A stretch of DNA of 64,000 bases from Bacteroidota bacterium (GTDB taxonomy: Bacteria > Bacteroidota > Bacteroidia > Chitinophagales > BACL12). The stretch covers positions 592,501-656,500 of the forward strand of contig JADJJZ010000003.1 in the NCBI GenBank assembly GCA_016706255.1. The letters run 5' to 3'. Shown here one piece after another: positions 1 to 9,008 of this stretch (the stretch's first letter is position 1; each line of letters opens with the position of its first letter). The notes beneath the pieces were generated by a model. It was not told the DNA's origin. It ran no database searches and worked only from the letters and a program-made list of their open reading frames with translations. The position numbers and the translations under genes are program-made.

Positions 1-980
<980 letters not shown>

Positions 981-1071
981 TTTTTTTTTATTAATTAATT
1001 ACACCCCATTCAATACGTCAAACTTATTACCTGGTAATAACCTAGTGTTATTGCTCGCGTTAAAGAGTCTT

Positions 1072-1180
<109 letters not shown>

Positions 1181-1190
1181 TTTTTAAAAA

Positions 1191-1217
1191 ACCCTGACTT
1201 AGGTCGGGGTTTTTTTA
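1191..1217 (+). terminator. Rho-independent terminator of the rRNA operon
   Basis: An eight-base-pair stem (ACCCTGAC with GTCGGGGT, one G-T pair) closes on a short loop and is followed by seven T. It starts 10 bp after 5S rRNA, so it ends the rRNA operon. Confidence 0.88.
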
Positions 1218-1292
1218 TGTACCTACCTGAAATTTATTCATCCTTCCTACTAGTCCCCAAATCCCTATTTCTAATTGTTATTTTTTCCCCGC

Positions 1293-1322
1293 TTTGGAAA
1301 TTCCACTAGTTTCTTATATTTG
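1293..1322 (+). promoter_or_regulatory. Candidate Bacteroidota-type promoter
   Basis: TTTG at 1293-1296, an 18-bp spacer and TATATTTG at 1315-1322 match the phylum's -33 TTTG / -7 TAnnTTTG pattern. The ATG of the following gene is at 1339, which would give a short leader. Prediction from motif match only. Confidence 0.6.
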
Positions 1323-1338
1323 ACTTACTATTTCAACT

Positions 1339-1836
1339 ATGAAGAAAATTCTACCATTCCTGCTTATCTGTTTAACCCTTGCAACTAAGGCTCAGATTGT
1401 TAGTATCGATGAACCTAACACCTATATCCCATCTGAACTAACCGGTGCTAAACTCGGAATAGGAATTGCTGAATTCCAAAAAGTAAATGACACCACTAAA
1501 ATGGAAAGGAACAGCCAAAATGGTTTTTCTTACATTCAATTTAAACAATCTAAACCTTCTGCTAATATTCTTTCTGCTACCTATAAATTTGATACGCCTC
1601 AACGTGGTGTTAATACCAACCGCCCGATGTATGAAATCGGCATCGAATTTATTGATGCAGACGCAGCTGAAAAATTTGTTTCTTCAACATTCACAAGCCA
1701 ATATCGTATAAGCGCCGCTGCAGAAAAAGAATGGTTTCTTTCTACCAGCAAAGATTATTGGATTCTGATTCGTAAAACCGGAAATATGGTAACCATCGCA
1801 GCAATGATGAATGGAACTGAATGGGGATTCGAATAA
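1339..1836 (+). CDS. Small secreted protein of unknown function
   Basis: 165 residues with a clear N-terminal signal peptide (Lys-Lys followed by a leucine-rich core, probable cleavage after the Ala-Gln near residue 19). The rest is a single small soluble domain without Cys pairs, sorting domain or recognisable catalytic motif. It is expected in the periplasm or outside. It stands alone between the rRNA operon terminator and yifB, behind a good promoter candidate whose spacing supports this ATG. I do not recognise the family. Coding confidence rests on the signal peptide, promoter and lack of a competing frame. Confidence 0.75.
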   Translation: MKKILPFLLICLTLATKAQIVSIDEPNTYIPSELTGAKLGIGIAEFQKVNDTTKMERNSQNGFSYIQFKQSKPSANILSATYKFDTPQRGVNTNRPMYEIGIEFIDADAAEKFVSSTFTSQYRISAAAEKEWFLSTSKDYWILIRKTGNMVTIAAMMNGTEWGFE

Positions 1837-1976
1837 TTTATTTTCCTTCATTATTTTTACACCATCATGTTTTCCTTAAAAACAACCTTCAAATATATTG
1901 CCCCGCCATGTACTCCAGTGGGCAAATTTATTCCTGTTGTTTCCCTTTTATTTTTTTATAACCTTAAAAACAAATT

Positions 1977-3530
1977 ATGCAATTAGTTAAAACATTTGCA
2001 AGCTCGGTGCAAGGCGTTAATGCCTTTACCGTTGCTATTGAAGTTAGTGTATTCACAACCGGCCAGGCCGCGGATATGAAACATTTTATGGTGGGTTTGC
2101 CCGATAACTCAATTCGTGAAAGTTGGCATCGCATTGAATCTGCAGTTAAAGAAAATAGTTTTACGATGCCGCGCACTAAAATTGTTGTTAATCTTTCACC
2201 GGCTGATGTCAGAAAAGAAGGGACACATTACGATTTGCCCATTGCAATCGGTGTACTTGGTTCTTCCATGCAAATGCCTGCTCACCATTTTCATGAATAT
2301 GTGATTTTAGGTGAGTTATCGCTTGACGGAACAATTAAACCAATTAAAGGTGCACTGCCAATTGCAATCCAGGCAAAAAAAGAAGGCTTTAAAGGCATTA
2401 TTCTCCCAAAACAAAATGCCCGGGAAGCTGCCATTGTTAGTGGTATTAAAATTTATGGCGTAGAAAATATTTATGAGGTAGTCCGTTTCTTAAGTGATGA
2501 TATTGACCTGGAAGAAACAATAGTAAATACACGCGAAGAATTTTTTAATCAGATTGGCGATTCCGAAATTGATTTCAGTGATGTGAAAGGACAGGAAAAT
2601 ATTAAGCGCGCATTGGAAATTGCTGCTGCAGGTGGTCATAACGCAATATTAATCGGTCCTCCCGGAGCAGGAAAAACCATGCTCGCCAAAAGATTACCAG
2701 GTATACTTCCTCCATTGAGTTTGTATGAAGCTTTGGAAACTACGAAAATTCACAGTGTAGCAGGTAAACTCCCTGTTGGCTCTGCACTTTTGTACGCAAG
2801 ACCATTCAGAAATCCGCATCATACAGTTAGTGATGTGGCTTTGGTGGGCGGTGGAAATAATGCCCAGCCCGGAGAAATTTCATTTGCACATAACGGCGTT
2901 TTGTTTTTAGATGAATTGCCAGAGTTTAAACGAAATGTGCTCGAAGTGTTACGGCAACCGATGGAAGAGCGGAGAGTTATGATTTCCAGGGCTAGAGTTT
3001 CAGTGGAATATCCCGCAAATTTCATGTTACTTGCTGCTATGAATCCATGCCCTTGTGGTTATTATAATCATCCGGAAAAAGAATGTGTTTGTGGTCCTGG
3101 CGTGGTGCAAAAATATCTGAATCGTATCTCAGGACCGCTGCTCGACAGGATTGATTTGCATGTAGAGGTTGTTCCGGTTAGTGTAACTGAAATTTCACAA
3201 ACTGCTGATGGTGAAAAAAGTGCTTTCATTAGAGAACGTGTCATAAATGCGCGCAAAATACAAGAGCAGCGTTTTGAAGGAAGCAGTATTCACAGCAATG
3301 CGCAAATGACATCCAAACAGGTGAAAGAAATTTGTGGAATAACTACTGCAGGACAAAATTTATTGAATAAGGCAATGGATAAACTCGGTTTAAGCGCCAG
3401 AGCTTACGATAGAATTTTAAAGGTAAGCCGCACTGTTGCTGATTTAGCGGGTTCTGATGATATCAAAGTTGAACATCTTGCAGAAGCTATTCAATACCGC
3501 AGTCTCGACCGGGATAATTGGGCTAATTAG
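1977..3530 (+). CDS. comM: YifB/ComM family Mg-chelatase-like AAA+ ATPase
   Basis: 517 residues, the usual length. The N-terminal ChlI-like (Lon-protease-fold) domain spans about 1-175. The Mg-chelatase AAA+ core carries Walker A GPPGAGKT at 227-234 and Walker B LFLDE at 309-313, then the Cys cluster CPCG...CVCG typical of YifB and the C-terminal Mg-chelatase domain. In Vibrio and Acinetobacter, ComM is a hexameric helicase that promotes branch migration during natural transformation. That role here is by homology, and no competence genes are adjacent. It appears to be monocistronic, with 140 bp of leader before the ATG. Confidence 0.95.
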   Translation: MQLVKTFASSVQGVNAFTVAIEVSVFTTGQAADMKHFMVGLPDNSIRESWHRIESAVKENSFTMPRTKIVVNLSPADVRKEGTHYDLPIAIGVLGSSMQMPAHHFHEYVILGELSLDGTIKPIKGALPIAIQAKKEGFKGIILPKQNAREAAIVSGIKIYGVENIYEVVRFLSDDIDLEETIVNTREEFFNQIGDSEIDFSDVKGQENIKRALEIAAAGGHNAILIGPPGAGKTMLAKRLPGILPPLSLYEALETTKIHSVAGKLPVGSALLYARPFRNPHHTVSDVALVGGGNNAQPGEISFAHNGVLFLDELPEFKRNVLEVLRQPMEERRVMISRARVSVEYPANFMLLAAMNPCPCGYYNHPEKECVCGPGVVQKYLNRISGPLLDRIDLHVEVVPVSVTEISQTADGEKSAFIRERVINARKIQEQRFEGSSIHSNAQMTSKQVKEICGITTAGQNLLNKAMDKLGLSARAYDRILKVSRTVADLAGSDDIKVEHLAEAIQYRSLDRDNWAN

Positions 3531-3630
3531 TGGCTAAAGTATAATAATTGATACAGAAAAAATTTATCCGGTGTATTTCAACTGTGCTGGAAGTTTGCAT
3601 TTTGATATATTTGGTATGTGCAAAACATTT

Positions 3631-3687
3631 ATAACCCTGTCACAATAAAAAGTATTTGTGGCAAGTTTATTGTAAAAACAGGGTTAT
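3631..3687 (+). other. Long nested hairpin upstream of the transglutaminase-like gene
   Basis: Outer arms ATAACCCTGT (3631-3640) and ACAGGGTTAT (3678-3687) pair perfectly over 10 bp. Inner arms ACAATAAA (3642-3649) and TTTATTGT (3666-3673) pair over 8 bp, with a 1-nt bulge on the left, a 4-nt bulge on the right and a 16-nt loop. It lies 100 bp after yifB and 29 bp before the next ATG. No T-run follows, so it does not look like a plain terminator. It may be a leader RNA structure or a protein-binding site. Confidence 0.65.
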
Positions 3688-3716
3688 GGAATGAACGGAT
3701 ACACTAAACCTTTTGT

Positions 3717-4640
3717 ATGAAACGAACTGTCGGGCATAAACCACTCCTTATAGCTTTGCTATTGATATGTTGTGCATTCCAATTAAAGGCTGCGGAGGTA
3801 AAAACAATATACACCTGGACTTATAGTGATAAATTATTTACGATGGTTTATTACTTTGATCAGGCTGATTATAATTATTATAAAGGGCAGGACAGAGTAT
3901 ATAATGATTTTCTGTTTTATTTAAATGAATCGGTTAAGCATCCTGTAATTGCCGATTTTGCAGCTGAATTTAAATCAATAGCTTCTGAAAATAAATTGAG
4001 CGATTGGCAGTTGGCAGAATGCGTTATTGCATTTGTGCAAACCATGAAATATAAAAATGACGGCACTTATGAATATCCACGTTATCCAATAGAAACACTG
4101 ATTGAAAAAGGTGGTGATTGTGAAGACACAGCAATTTTATTGGAAGCTATTTTAAGAGAATTAGGATTCGATGTTGTAATGGTTTCTCCAAATAAACATA
4201 TGGGGGTTGGTATTGCATTAAAGTATGAAATTAACGGCACTGCTTTTCAGCACCGTAATAAATACTACTATTATATAGAAACTACAAGTGCAGGTTGGGG
4301 TATAGGTGATTACCCTGAACATTTAAGCACTGGTGTAAATATTTATGATCCGGGCGATGTAGATGGAGGTGTATTATTATCAGAATATGTTTATTCCTAT
4401 AAAGATTATAATCCTGAAACAGAAGTAACACAACAGGAACCTACTTATGCTGCCGAACCGGATAAAACAGAACCTGCAAACGAAAATGAATTTGATGGTA
4501 ATTTCAATTTCGAACCTACACCTGAAAATAGTTATACGATTGATGTAGACGAAGTAGTTATTGATGGTAAAAAAGAAACTGTTGTAACAAAAAAAGTGGA
4601 AGCTGAAGGAAAAGAAAAAGTCGTCGCCACTTCAAATTAG
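3717..4640 (+). CDS. Secreted transglutaminase-like cysteine-protease-fold protein
   Basis: 307 residues. A signal peptide covers about 1-25. A transglutaminase-like core follows at about 80-190, with the catalytic Cys in GGDCEDTAIL (Cys135) and the His in NKHMGVGI (His161). The third residue of the triad is probably in the YYIETTSAG strand. After about residue 225 comes an acidic, low-complexity tail rich in Glu, Thr and Pro and ending with Lys/Glu, without a sorting domain. Members of this superfamily are often peptidases or amidases, and the substrate is unknown. The stop overlaps the end of the convergent acetyltransferase gene by 4 bp. A long hairpin sits just upstream. Confidence 0.85.
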   Translation: MKRTVGHKPLLIALLLICCAFQLKAAEVKTIYTWTYSDKLFTMVYYFDQADYNYYKGQDRVYNDFLFYLNESVKHPVIADFAAEFKSIASENKLSDWQLAECVIAFVQTMKYKNDGTYEYPRYPIETLIEKGGDCEDTAILLEAILRELGFDVVMVSPNKHMGVGIALKYEINGTAFQHRNKYYYYIETTSAGWGIGDYPEHLSTGVNIYDPGDVDGGVLLSEYVYSYKDYNPETEVTQQEPTYAAEPDKTEPANENEFDGNFNFEPTPENSYTIDVDEVVIDGKKETVVTKKVEAEGKEKVVATSN

Positions 4641-5149
4641 TTATTCTTTTTAATAGAATAATAAAATACATCAGTTTCATAAACATACCATTCTTTAATA
4701 AAACGTAATCCGCATTTTTCCAATACATGTTGTGAGCGCATGTTTTTTGGATGCGTGATGCCGACAATTTCATTCAAGTTACAGATATTAAATCCATAAT
4801 CAATTAACGCTTTAGCACCTTCGGTTGCATAACCTTTCCCCCAATGTTTATGTAGTAATCGATATCCTACTTCAACCAAGTCAGTATTATCGATATACTT
4901 CAAACAAAACCATCCTATTTTTTCGTTCGTATTTTTAGTTACTGCTACCCAATTACCAAAACGGTTGTCAATTAATCGGGTATTCATAATCCTGTTATAC
5001 CCAGGCTGAGCTTGATGTGGTTCGGTTATAGCGGGGCGAATGAATTCCATCACGCGCGCATCTGAATCCAATTCAAAAATTAAATTGAGATCAGATGGAG
5101 TGAATTCTTGAAATAACAATCGTTCTGTTTGAAGGAAAATTCCTGACAT
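4637..5149 (-). CDS. GNAT family N-acetyltransferase (RimJ/RimL type)
   Basis: 170 residues, the size of a single GNAT_3 domain. It begins with the T-E-R-L-L-F strand typical of RimJ/RimL-like enzymes and has the acetyl-CoA pyrophosphate loop at HWGKGYATEGAKAL, followed by the I-V-x-x-x-x-x-x-N-x-x-S-x-x-V-x-E-K-x-G-F motif in the form found here (MRSQHVLEKCGL). It transfers an acetyl group from acetyl-CoA to an amine. The acceptor (ribosomal protein N-terminus or small molecule) cannot be read from the sequence. It is convergent with the transglutaminase-like gene. Confidence 0.9.
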   Translation of the reverse strand: MSGIFLQTERLLFQEFTPSDLNLIFELDSDARVMEFIRPAITEPHQAQPGYNRIMNTRLIDNRFGNWVAVTKNTNEKIGWFCLKYIDNTDLVEVGYRLLHKHWGKGYATEGAKALIDYGFNICNLNEIVGITHPKNMRSQHVLEKCGLRFIKEWYVYETDVFYYSIKKNN

Positions 5150-5235
5150 ATTAAATTAAATATTGCAACTTTTGAAAGATAAAAATACTGCACAAAATTA
5201 ATTGCTTATTACTTAAATGACAAAAGCATTTACTG

Positions 5236-5260
5236 CCGGAAATGATAAAGGTCATTCCGG
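5236..5260 (-). terminator. Hairpin downstream of the zinc-ribbon gene
   Basis: CCGGAAATGA and TCATTCCGG pair over 9 bp with one bulged A around a 6-nt loop. On the minus strand it lies 26 bp after the stop of the zinc-ribbon gene and before the acetyltransferase gene. The T-run after it is weak, so termination is likely but not certain. Confidence 0.45.
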
Positions 5261-5285
5261 GTGTATCTATAATGTGGTATTCTAA

Positions 5286-5639
5286 TTAAATATCTTTTCT
5301 TATTATATATAAGATATCTTTTTCACCAACACTGTATCCGTACTCATAACAAAAATAAAGCGGAGTGCCTTTTTTGGTAATTTCAACGGAAGTGATGTAA
5401 TTAAAATTAAATCCTTTTTCGTAGAGTTTTTCTTTTTGAATTTTAACCGGTTCTTTTGGGTTTAATTCAGCAAGAATTGTTCTGTTTTTACGAAGAATGG
5501 AATTAATGTTGTTTACATAAACACCATTTAAAATACGTTGGCGATTGTTGTTTGAATGACGGCAAATATCAGAGCAGAATTTTTTGTCGACACGGCCAAA
5601 TAAGGCCTTGCCGCATTCGGGGCAATGTTTGTTGTCCAT
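5286..5639 (-). CDS. Small zinc-ribbon protein of unknown function
   Basis: 117 residues. The N-terminus carries a four-Cys zinc ribbon: CPECG at about 6-10 and FCSDICRH at about 21-28. A basic, Asn-rich segment follows, then a C-terminal domain of short strands ending in DILYIIRKDI. The Cys spacing resembles small ribbons that bind nucleic acid or protein, but no named family is certain. There is no signal peptide, so it is cytoplasmic. It is divergent from ssb, and the 219-bp shared region contains a perfect palindrome, which suggests co-regulation. It could be an auxiliary DNA- or RNA-binding factor (inference). Confidence 0.75.
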   Translation of the reverse strand: MDNKHCPECGKALFGRVDKKFCSDICRHSNNNRQRILNGVYVNNINSILRKNRTILAELNPKEPVKIQKEKLYEKGFNFNYITSVEITKKGTPLYFCYEYGYSVGEKDILYIIRKDI

Positions 5640-5720
5640 AGATAAACAAGTTTTTAAAGTTTTTAAGGTTTTGGATAAATAACATGGAGCAAATATATAA
5701 ATATTTAAGAAAAAACGAAA

Positions 5721-5752
5721 TTAAGCGCTTATATCCGAATATAAGCGCTTAA
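5721..5752. promoter_or_regulatory. Perfect 32-bp palindrome between the zinc-ribbon gene and ssb
   Basis: Arms TTAAGCGCTTATAT (5721-5734) and ATATAAGCGCTTAA (5739-5752) are exact inverse repeats around CCGA. Each arm holds the self-palindromic core AAGCGCTT, and the two cores are spaced 20 bp apart, about two helical turns. That layout fits an operator bound by two dimers or a tetramer. It lies 81 bp upstream of the zinc-ribbon ATG and 106 bp upstream of ssb. On the minus strand it is followed by a T-rich run, so a terminator role cannot be excluded. Confidence 0.65.
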
Positions 5753-5858
5753 AATTTTGTAATTTATTTTGCCCTTCACATCTTTGTTTCGTTGATATGA
5801 AATGCATATTGACACAGCTTAAAAACATGCTGATTGTTTAACCCTTAAAATTTAACGT

Positions 5859-6197
5859 ATGAACAACCTTAGAAACAAGGTGCAATTGATTGGCCGCTTA
5901 GGTGCCGATCCTGAAGTGAAATCCGGAGCAGGTTATGGTAAACTTGCAAAATTCAACCTCGCAACGGATGAGACTTACAAAAACGCTAAAGGCGAAAAAG
6001 TTAAAGAAACCCAATGGCATAGTCTCATAGCCTGGGGTAAAACCGCAGAAATTGTGGAAAAATACCTAACCAAAGGTATTGAAGTAGTGGTGGAAGGTAA
6101 ACTGCTAAATCGCAATTACACCGACAAAAATGATGTGAAAAGGTATGTTACTGAAATTGTGGTGAGCGAACTGGTCATCGTGAGCCCGAAAAAGTAA
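5859..6197 (+). CDS. ssb: Short single-stranded DNA-binding protein
   Basis: 112 residues comprising one OB fold. Family marks are N-K-V-Q-L-I-G-R-L-G-x-D-P-E at the start, the W-H-S-L-I-A-W-G-K strand, the A-E-I-V-E-K-Y-L-T-K-G helix and the V-V-E-G-K-L strand. It binds ssDNA as an oligomer in replication, repair or recombination. The protein stops directly after the last strand (VIVSPKK). It has no Gly/Pro-rich linker and no acidic D-x-x-P-F tip, the part through which E. coli SSB recruits partner proteins. Such tail-less paralogues are common in Bacteroidota and usually accompany a longer SSB elsewhere in the genome. Confidence 0.95.
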   Translation: MNNLRNKVQLIGRLGADPEVKSGAGYGKLAKFNLATDETYKNAKGEKVKETQWHSLIAWGKTAEIVEKYLTKGIEVVVEGKLLNRNYTDKNDVKRYVTEIVVSELVIVSPKK

Positions 6198-6561
6198 TGT
6201 TCCCCTAATACAAACTGCCTCGACATTCCTTTATGTGTGCAGGTGCCGGTTTTTGCTTTGTTGGTTAGAGGGACTAGGGGCAGTTTTCATCTTAGGTAAT
6301 ATTCTTTGTTGGTTAGTTTACCTGATTATCACTGAGTGTTTTTTAGGTAGATGATGATTAATTGCTGAAGGAAATTCACTGCATTTGCAACGCTATTGTT
6401 GTTTGAATCAACTTGTGAGTGTTTACGCATGGTTAAACCATTGGTGCAAGCATGCGTTGAGAATAACCTTGTAGTTAATTAAATGCTGTAATTGAACATT
6501 CAGATTTGGCTTAAAAATCTAAAAACGTAGTAAATAATTAAATGTATTAATAGAGTAGTGA
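6198..6561. other. 364-bp gap between convergent genes, no gene seen
   Basis: No convincing coding frame. A 12-bp direct repeat (TTTGTTGGTTAG) occurs near 6254 and 6305. A palindrome (ATGGTTAAACCAT, 6429-6441) sits inside a pair of inverted arms CGCATG (6426-6431) and CATGCG (6451-6456), with CAACGC/GCGTTG (6388-6393, 6454-6459) as an outer alternative. It could hold structured 3' ends or a small RNA. Confidence 0.4.
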
Positions 6562-6987
6562 TTAATTTATAATCATATCTTCTAATACAGATTTCGCCTC
6601 GTCGAAATTGATGCGTTTTTTGGTTTGAAGTATACTATCGCAAAGTTCGATATCAACTGGCTGTCCGTCAAAGGCTGTGTTGCTCATATCTAATTGAATG
6701 AAGATATAACCTTTGATTAATTCATTGTCAGTTTCTGTGCCTGGCCGGGTTGCAAACCGAACCACATAGTTGGTTTCTTTTAAAACCTGAACTGCAGAGC
6801 CGCTGCCTTTAAAATATTGGTAACTTTTTAGAAAATTGCCTACTTCAAGCGCGTTTGCTTCGGTAACAGGTGGTTTATAAAAGAGTTGATCACCACCAAT
6901 GTCAAGCTTGGTGCCGTAGTCGTTGGATTTAGTTGAACATGCACTTAATATCGAAACACACAATGTAAGCAGCAACAAATTTTTCAT
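6562..6987 (-). CDS. Small lipoprotein of unknown function
   Basis: 141 residues. A type II signal peptide ends in the lipobox L-S-A-C (Cys17), so the mature protein is lipid-anchored; Ser-Thr-Lys follows the Cys. The remaining 120 residues look like a small alpha/beta domain without recognised motif. It is convergent with ssb across a 364-bp gap and has 346 bp of non-coding DNA on its 5' side. I do not recognise the family. The lipobox makes it a real gene rather than a chance frame. Confidence 0.75.
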   Translation of the reverse strand: MKNLLLLTLCVSILSACSTKSNDYGTKLDIGGDQLFYKPPVTEANALEVGNFLKSYQYFKGSGSAVQVLKETNYVVRFATRPGTETDNELIKGYIFIQLDMSNTAFDGQPVDIELCDSILQTKKRINFDEAKSVLEDMIIN

Positions 6988-7143
6988 CTGTAATTTTTTT
7001 TCAAAGTTAGAGAATAATAGGAGATGTGTTATTTAAAAAGTAAAAACATAGTTGATTATGATGATTGAATATGGGGGACTTATTCGCCCTATAGCATAAA
7101 AATATAGTTGGTATAACGTTTCAGATTAATGATTGATTGTTGA

Positions 7144-7276
7144 CATGAAGTAAAACAGGCAGTTTCCGATTGCTTTTGTATATGGCATATATACGATTTA
7201 GGGTTCAACAAAAGGGGCTGCCTGCTTCATGAAAACCTTTTAAGCAGGTTAAATATTGAACCGTTTACAGACTGCC
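7144..7276 (+). other. Structured non-coding segment upstream of the flippase gene
   Basis: The 346-bp gap 6988-7333 holds no gene but has several complementary blocks. GGTTCAA (7202-7208) pairs with TTGAACC (7256-7262), enclosing CCTGCTT (7221-7227) and AAGCAGG (7242-7248). A competing pairing joins CATGAAG+CAGGCAG (7144-7150, 7156-7162) to CTGCCTGCTTCATG (7218-7231). GGCAGT (7158-7163) can also pair with ACTGCC (7271-7276). Mutually exclusive pairings just ahead of a gene suggest a regulatory leader. A decayed inverted-repeat element is the alternative. Confidence 0.5.
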
Positions 7277-7333
7277 AGGTTTCTTATGGCAGTGTAATAA
7301 TTGAGGTCAATTAATATGATTAATCTATAGCAA

Positions 7334-8797
7334 ATGTCTATTTTTGCTATAAGCAATCACTTGAAAAGAATCGTTAAATCAACCTTTTTTATTACAGCCG
7401 GCGGCACACTTCCATTGCTGTCGAGCGTGGTATTGTTAATACCCTATACAGACAATCTGAATACCGCTGATTATGGCGCTCTTGCTATATATATATCGTT
7501 TGCGTTGTTTGTGCAGATATTGATGAATTATGCGGTTGATTCCTATTTGTCGGTGCATTATTATGACCATCATGATGATGCATCTAAACTCAAACATTTT
7601 CTTAGTTCTATTTCCGGAATAGTGCTCAGTATTGGACTGCTATTCATAGGATTGTTTTCGTTGTTAGGTTATTTTTTATTTCCAATAATATTTAAAGACT
7701 CCGGCATCGAATTTTTCCCATGGGGATTTATGAGTGTGCTTACCGGCTTTTTTAATGCATGGTTTAGAACTTATGTAAATATTCAGGTATTTGCCGATCG
7801 GCCTGTAAAATATTTTTTATTCGGGTTGTTCAATTTCGTTGTAACGATTGCCATATCAGTAATTTTAATTTACCAATTCCCATTTACATTAGTAGGCCCG
7901 ATGTGGGGGCGATTATTGTCAGGTGTGCTCATTTTTTTACTTACTTTTATTTATGGTTTAAAGGAATTTGGAATCAAGTTTAAATTTAACCTGCTTCCTG
8001 AAATAAAATCTTATGCAACACCTGTTGTGTTGTTTAGTTTACTTACATGGGTTCTTGGTTATATAAATAATTATATCCTCACCGGCCTTGCAACTACCAG
8101 CGATGTTGGTGTTTACGACTTTGCGCTTAAGTGTACATTAGTTATTGAGTATGCTGGGTTAGGGATTACGGGTGCAATAAATCCACGCATTTATCAGCTT
8201 TGGAAAAAAAGTGACCAGCGCGTTAGCACCCCAGAAGAAAATAGATACTACCATGTTTACAGTGCATTAAATATAATTATTATAGCTTCAAATATTTTAT
8301 TGTTACCTTTTATTATTAAATTGTTTGTGAGCAACGAACAATATTATGCAAGTATTCAATATTTGCCGGTTTTATGTGCAGCATTTGTATTTAAGGGATT
8401 ATATACGATGTATATCAATCCAATATTATTTTACAAAAAAACTAAGGCATTACCTGTAATGCTCATAGTAACGGCAATAGTTCAAATTGTTTCAGGAATT
8501 ATTTTTATTAAACTATTCGGGTTATGGGGAGCAGTATGGAGTTATTTTCTTGTAAGGCCTATTCAAATAATTTTATTGCGATATGCAGCTCGCGAAGTTT
8601 TCACGTTTAACTACAATAGTTTTAAATTATTTTGGGTGCCATTAATTTATGTTGCCGGTGTAATAACCATGTGGCAAATTCAAATGCCCGAAAATTTCCG
8701 CTATGGTATCCAGTTTGCACTCGCTCTCCTATTAATTTCTGCAGCTTATCGGAATGAGTTAAAAGATTTGCCGGAGTTGTTAAGGAAGTCGAATTAA
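7334..8797 (+). CDS. Polysaccharide/oligosaccharide flippase (Wzx-like, MOP superfamily)
   Basis: 487 residues, almost entirely hydrophobic, with about 12-14 membrane-spanning segments and the layout of PST/Wzx transporters: an amphipathic start (SNHLKRIVKSTFFITAG), paired helices, a cytoplasmic loop near 230, and a second bundle after 300. Wzx proteins flip undecaprenyl-linked oligosaccharides across the inner membrane for polymer or LPS assembly. It stands upstream of cargo genes and a small set of glycan-modifying genes (13.6-16.9 kb), in line with a surface-polysaccharide role. Substrate specificity cannot be inferred. Confidence 0.88.
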   Translation: MSIFAISNHLKRIVKSTFFITAGGTLPLLSSVVLLIPYTDNLNTADYGALAIYISFALFVQILMNYAVDSYLSVHYYDHHDDASKLKHFLSSISGIVLSIGLLFIGLFSLLGYFLFPIIFKDSGIEFFPWGFMSVLTGFFNAWFRTYVNIQVFADRPVKYFLFGLFNFVVTIAISVILIYQFPFTLVGPMWGRLLSGVLIFLLTFIYGLKEFGIKFKFNLLPEIKSYATPVVLFSLLTWVLGYINNYILTGLATTSDVGVYDFALKCTLVIEYAGLGITGAINPRIYQLWKKSDQRVSTPEENRYYHVYSALNIIIIASNILLLPFIIKLFVSNEQYYASIQYLPVLCAAFVFKGLYTMYINPILFYKKTKALPVMLIVTAIVQIVSGIIFIKLFGLWGAVWSYFLVRPIQIILLRYAAREVFTFNYNSFKLFWVPLIYVAGVITMWQIQMPENFRYGIQFALALLLISAAYRNELKDLPELLRKSN

Positions 8798-9008
8798 TGA
8801 CCCTTGGATAACAATTTTGGGTTGAAATTATATTGGTTGAGGGTTTTGCTGCGCCGAATAAAGTTGTAAAATAATGATAATCAATTAATTACGTTTATTT
8901 CATGTTAAAGCCGTCACATGCTCGTAAAATCGCGAAACGGTTGTATTTTAGGTTGAGTTAGACTAACTTTACCCTACAATTTTTTTTGAAAGTAACTTGA
9001 AACACACT

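Noticed and set aside
1874..1973. Twelve-bp direct repeat CCTTAAAAACAA before yifB
   Set aside because: It is A-rich and low complexity in AT-rich DNA; the second copy adjoins the ATG. Chance is a sufficient explanation.
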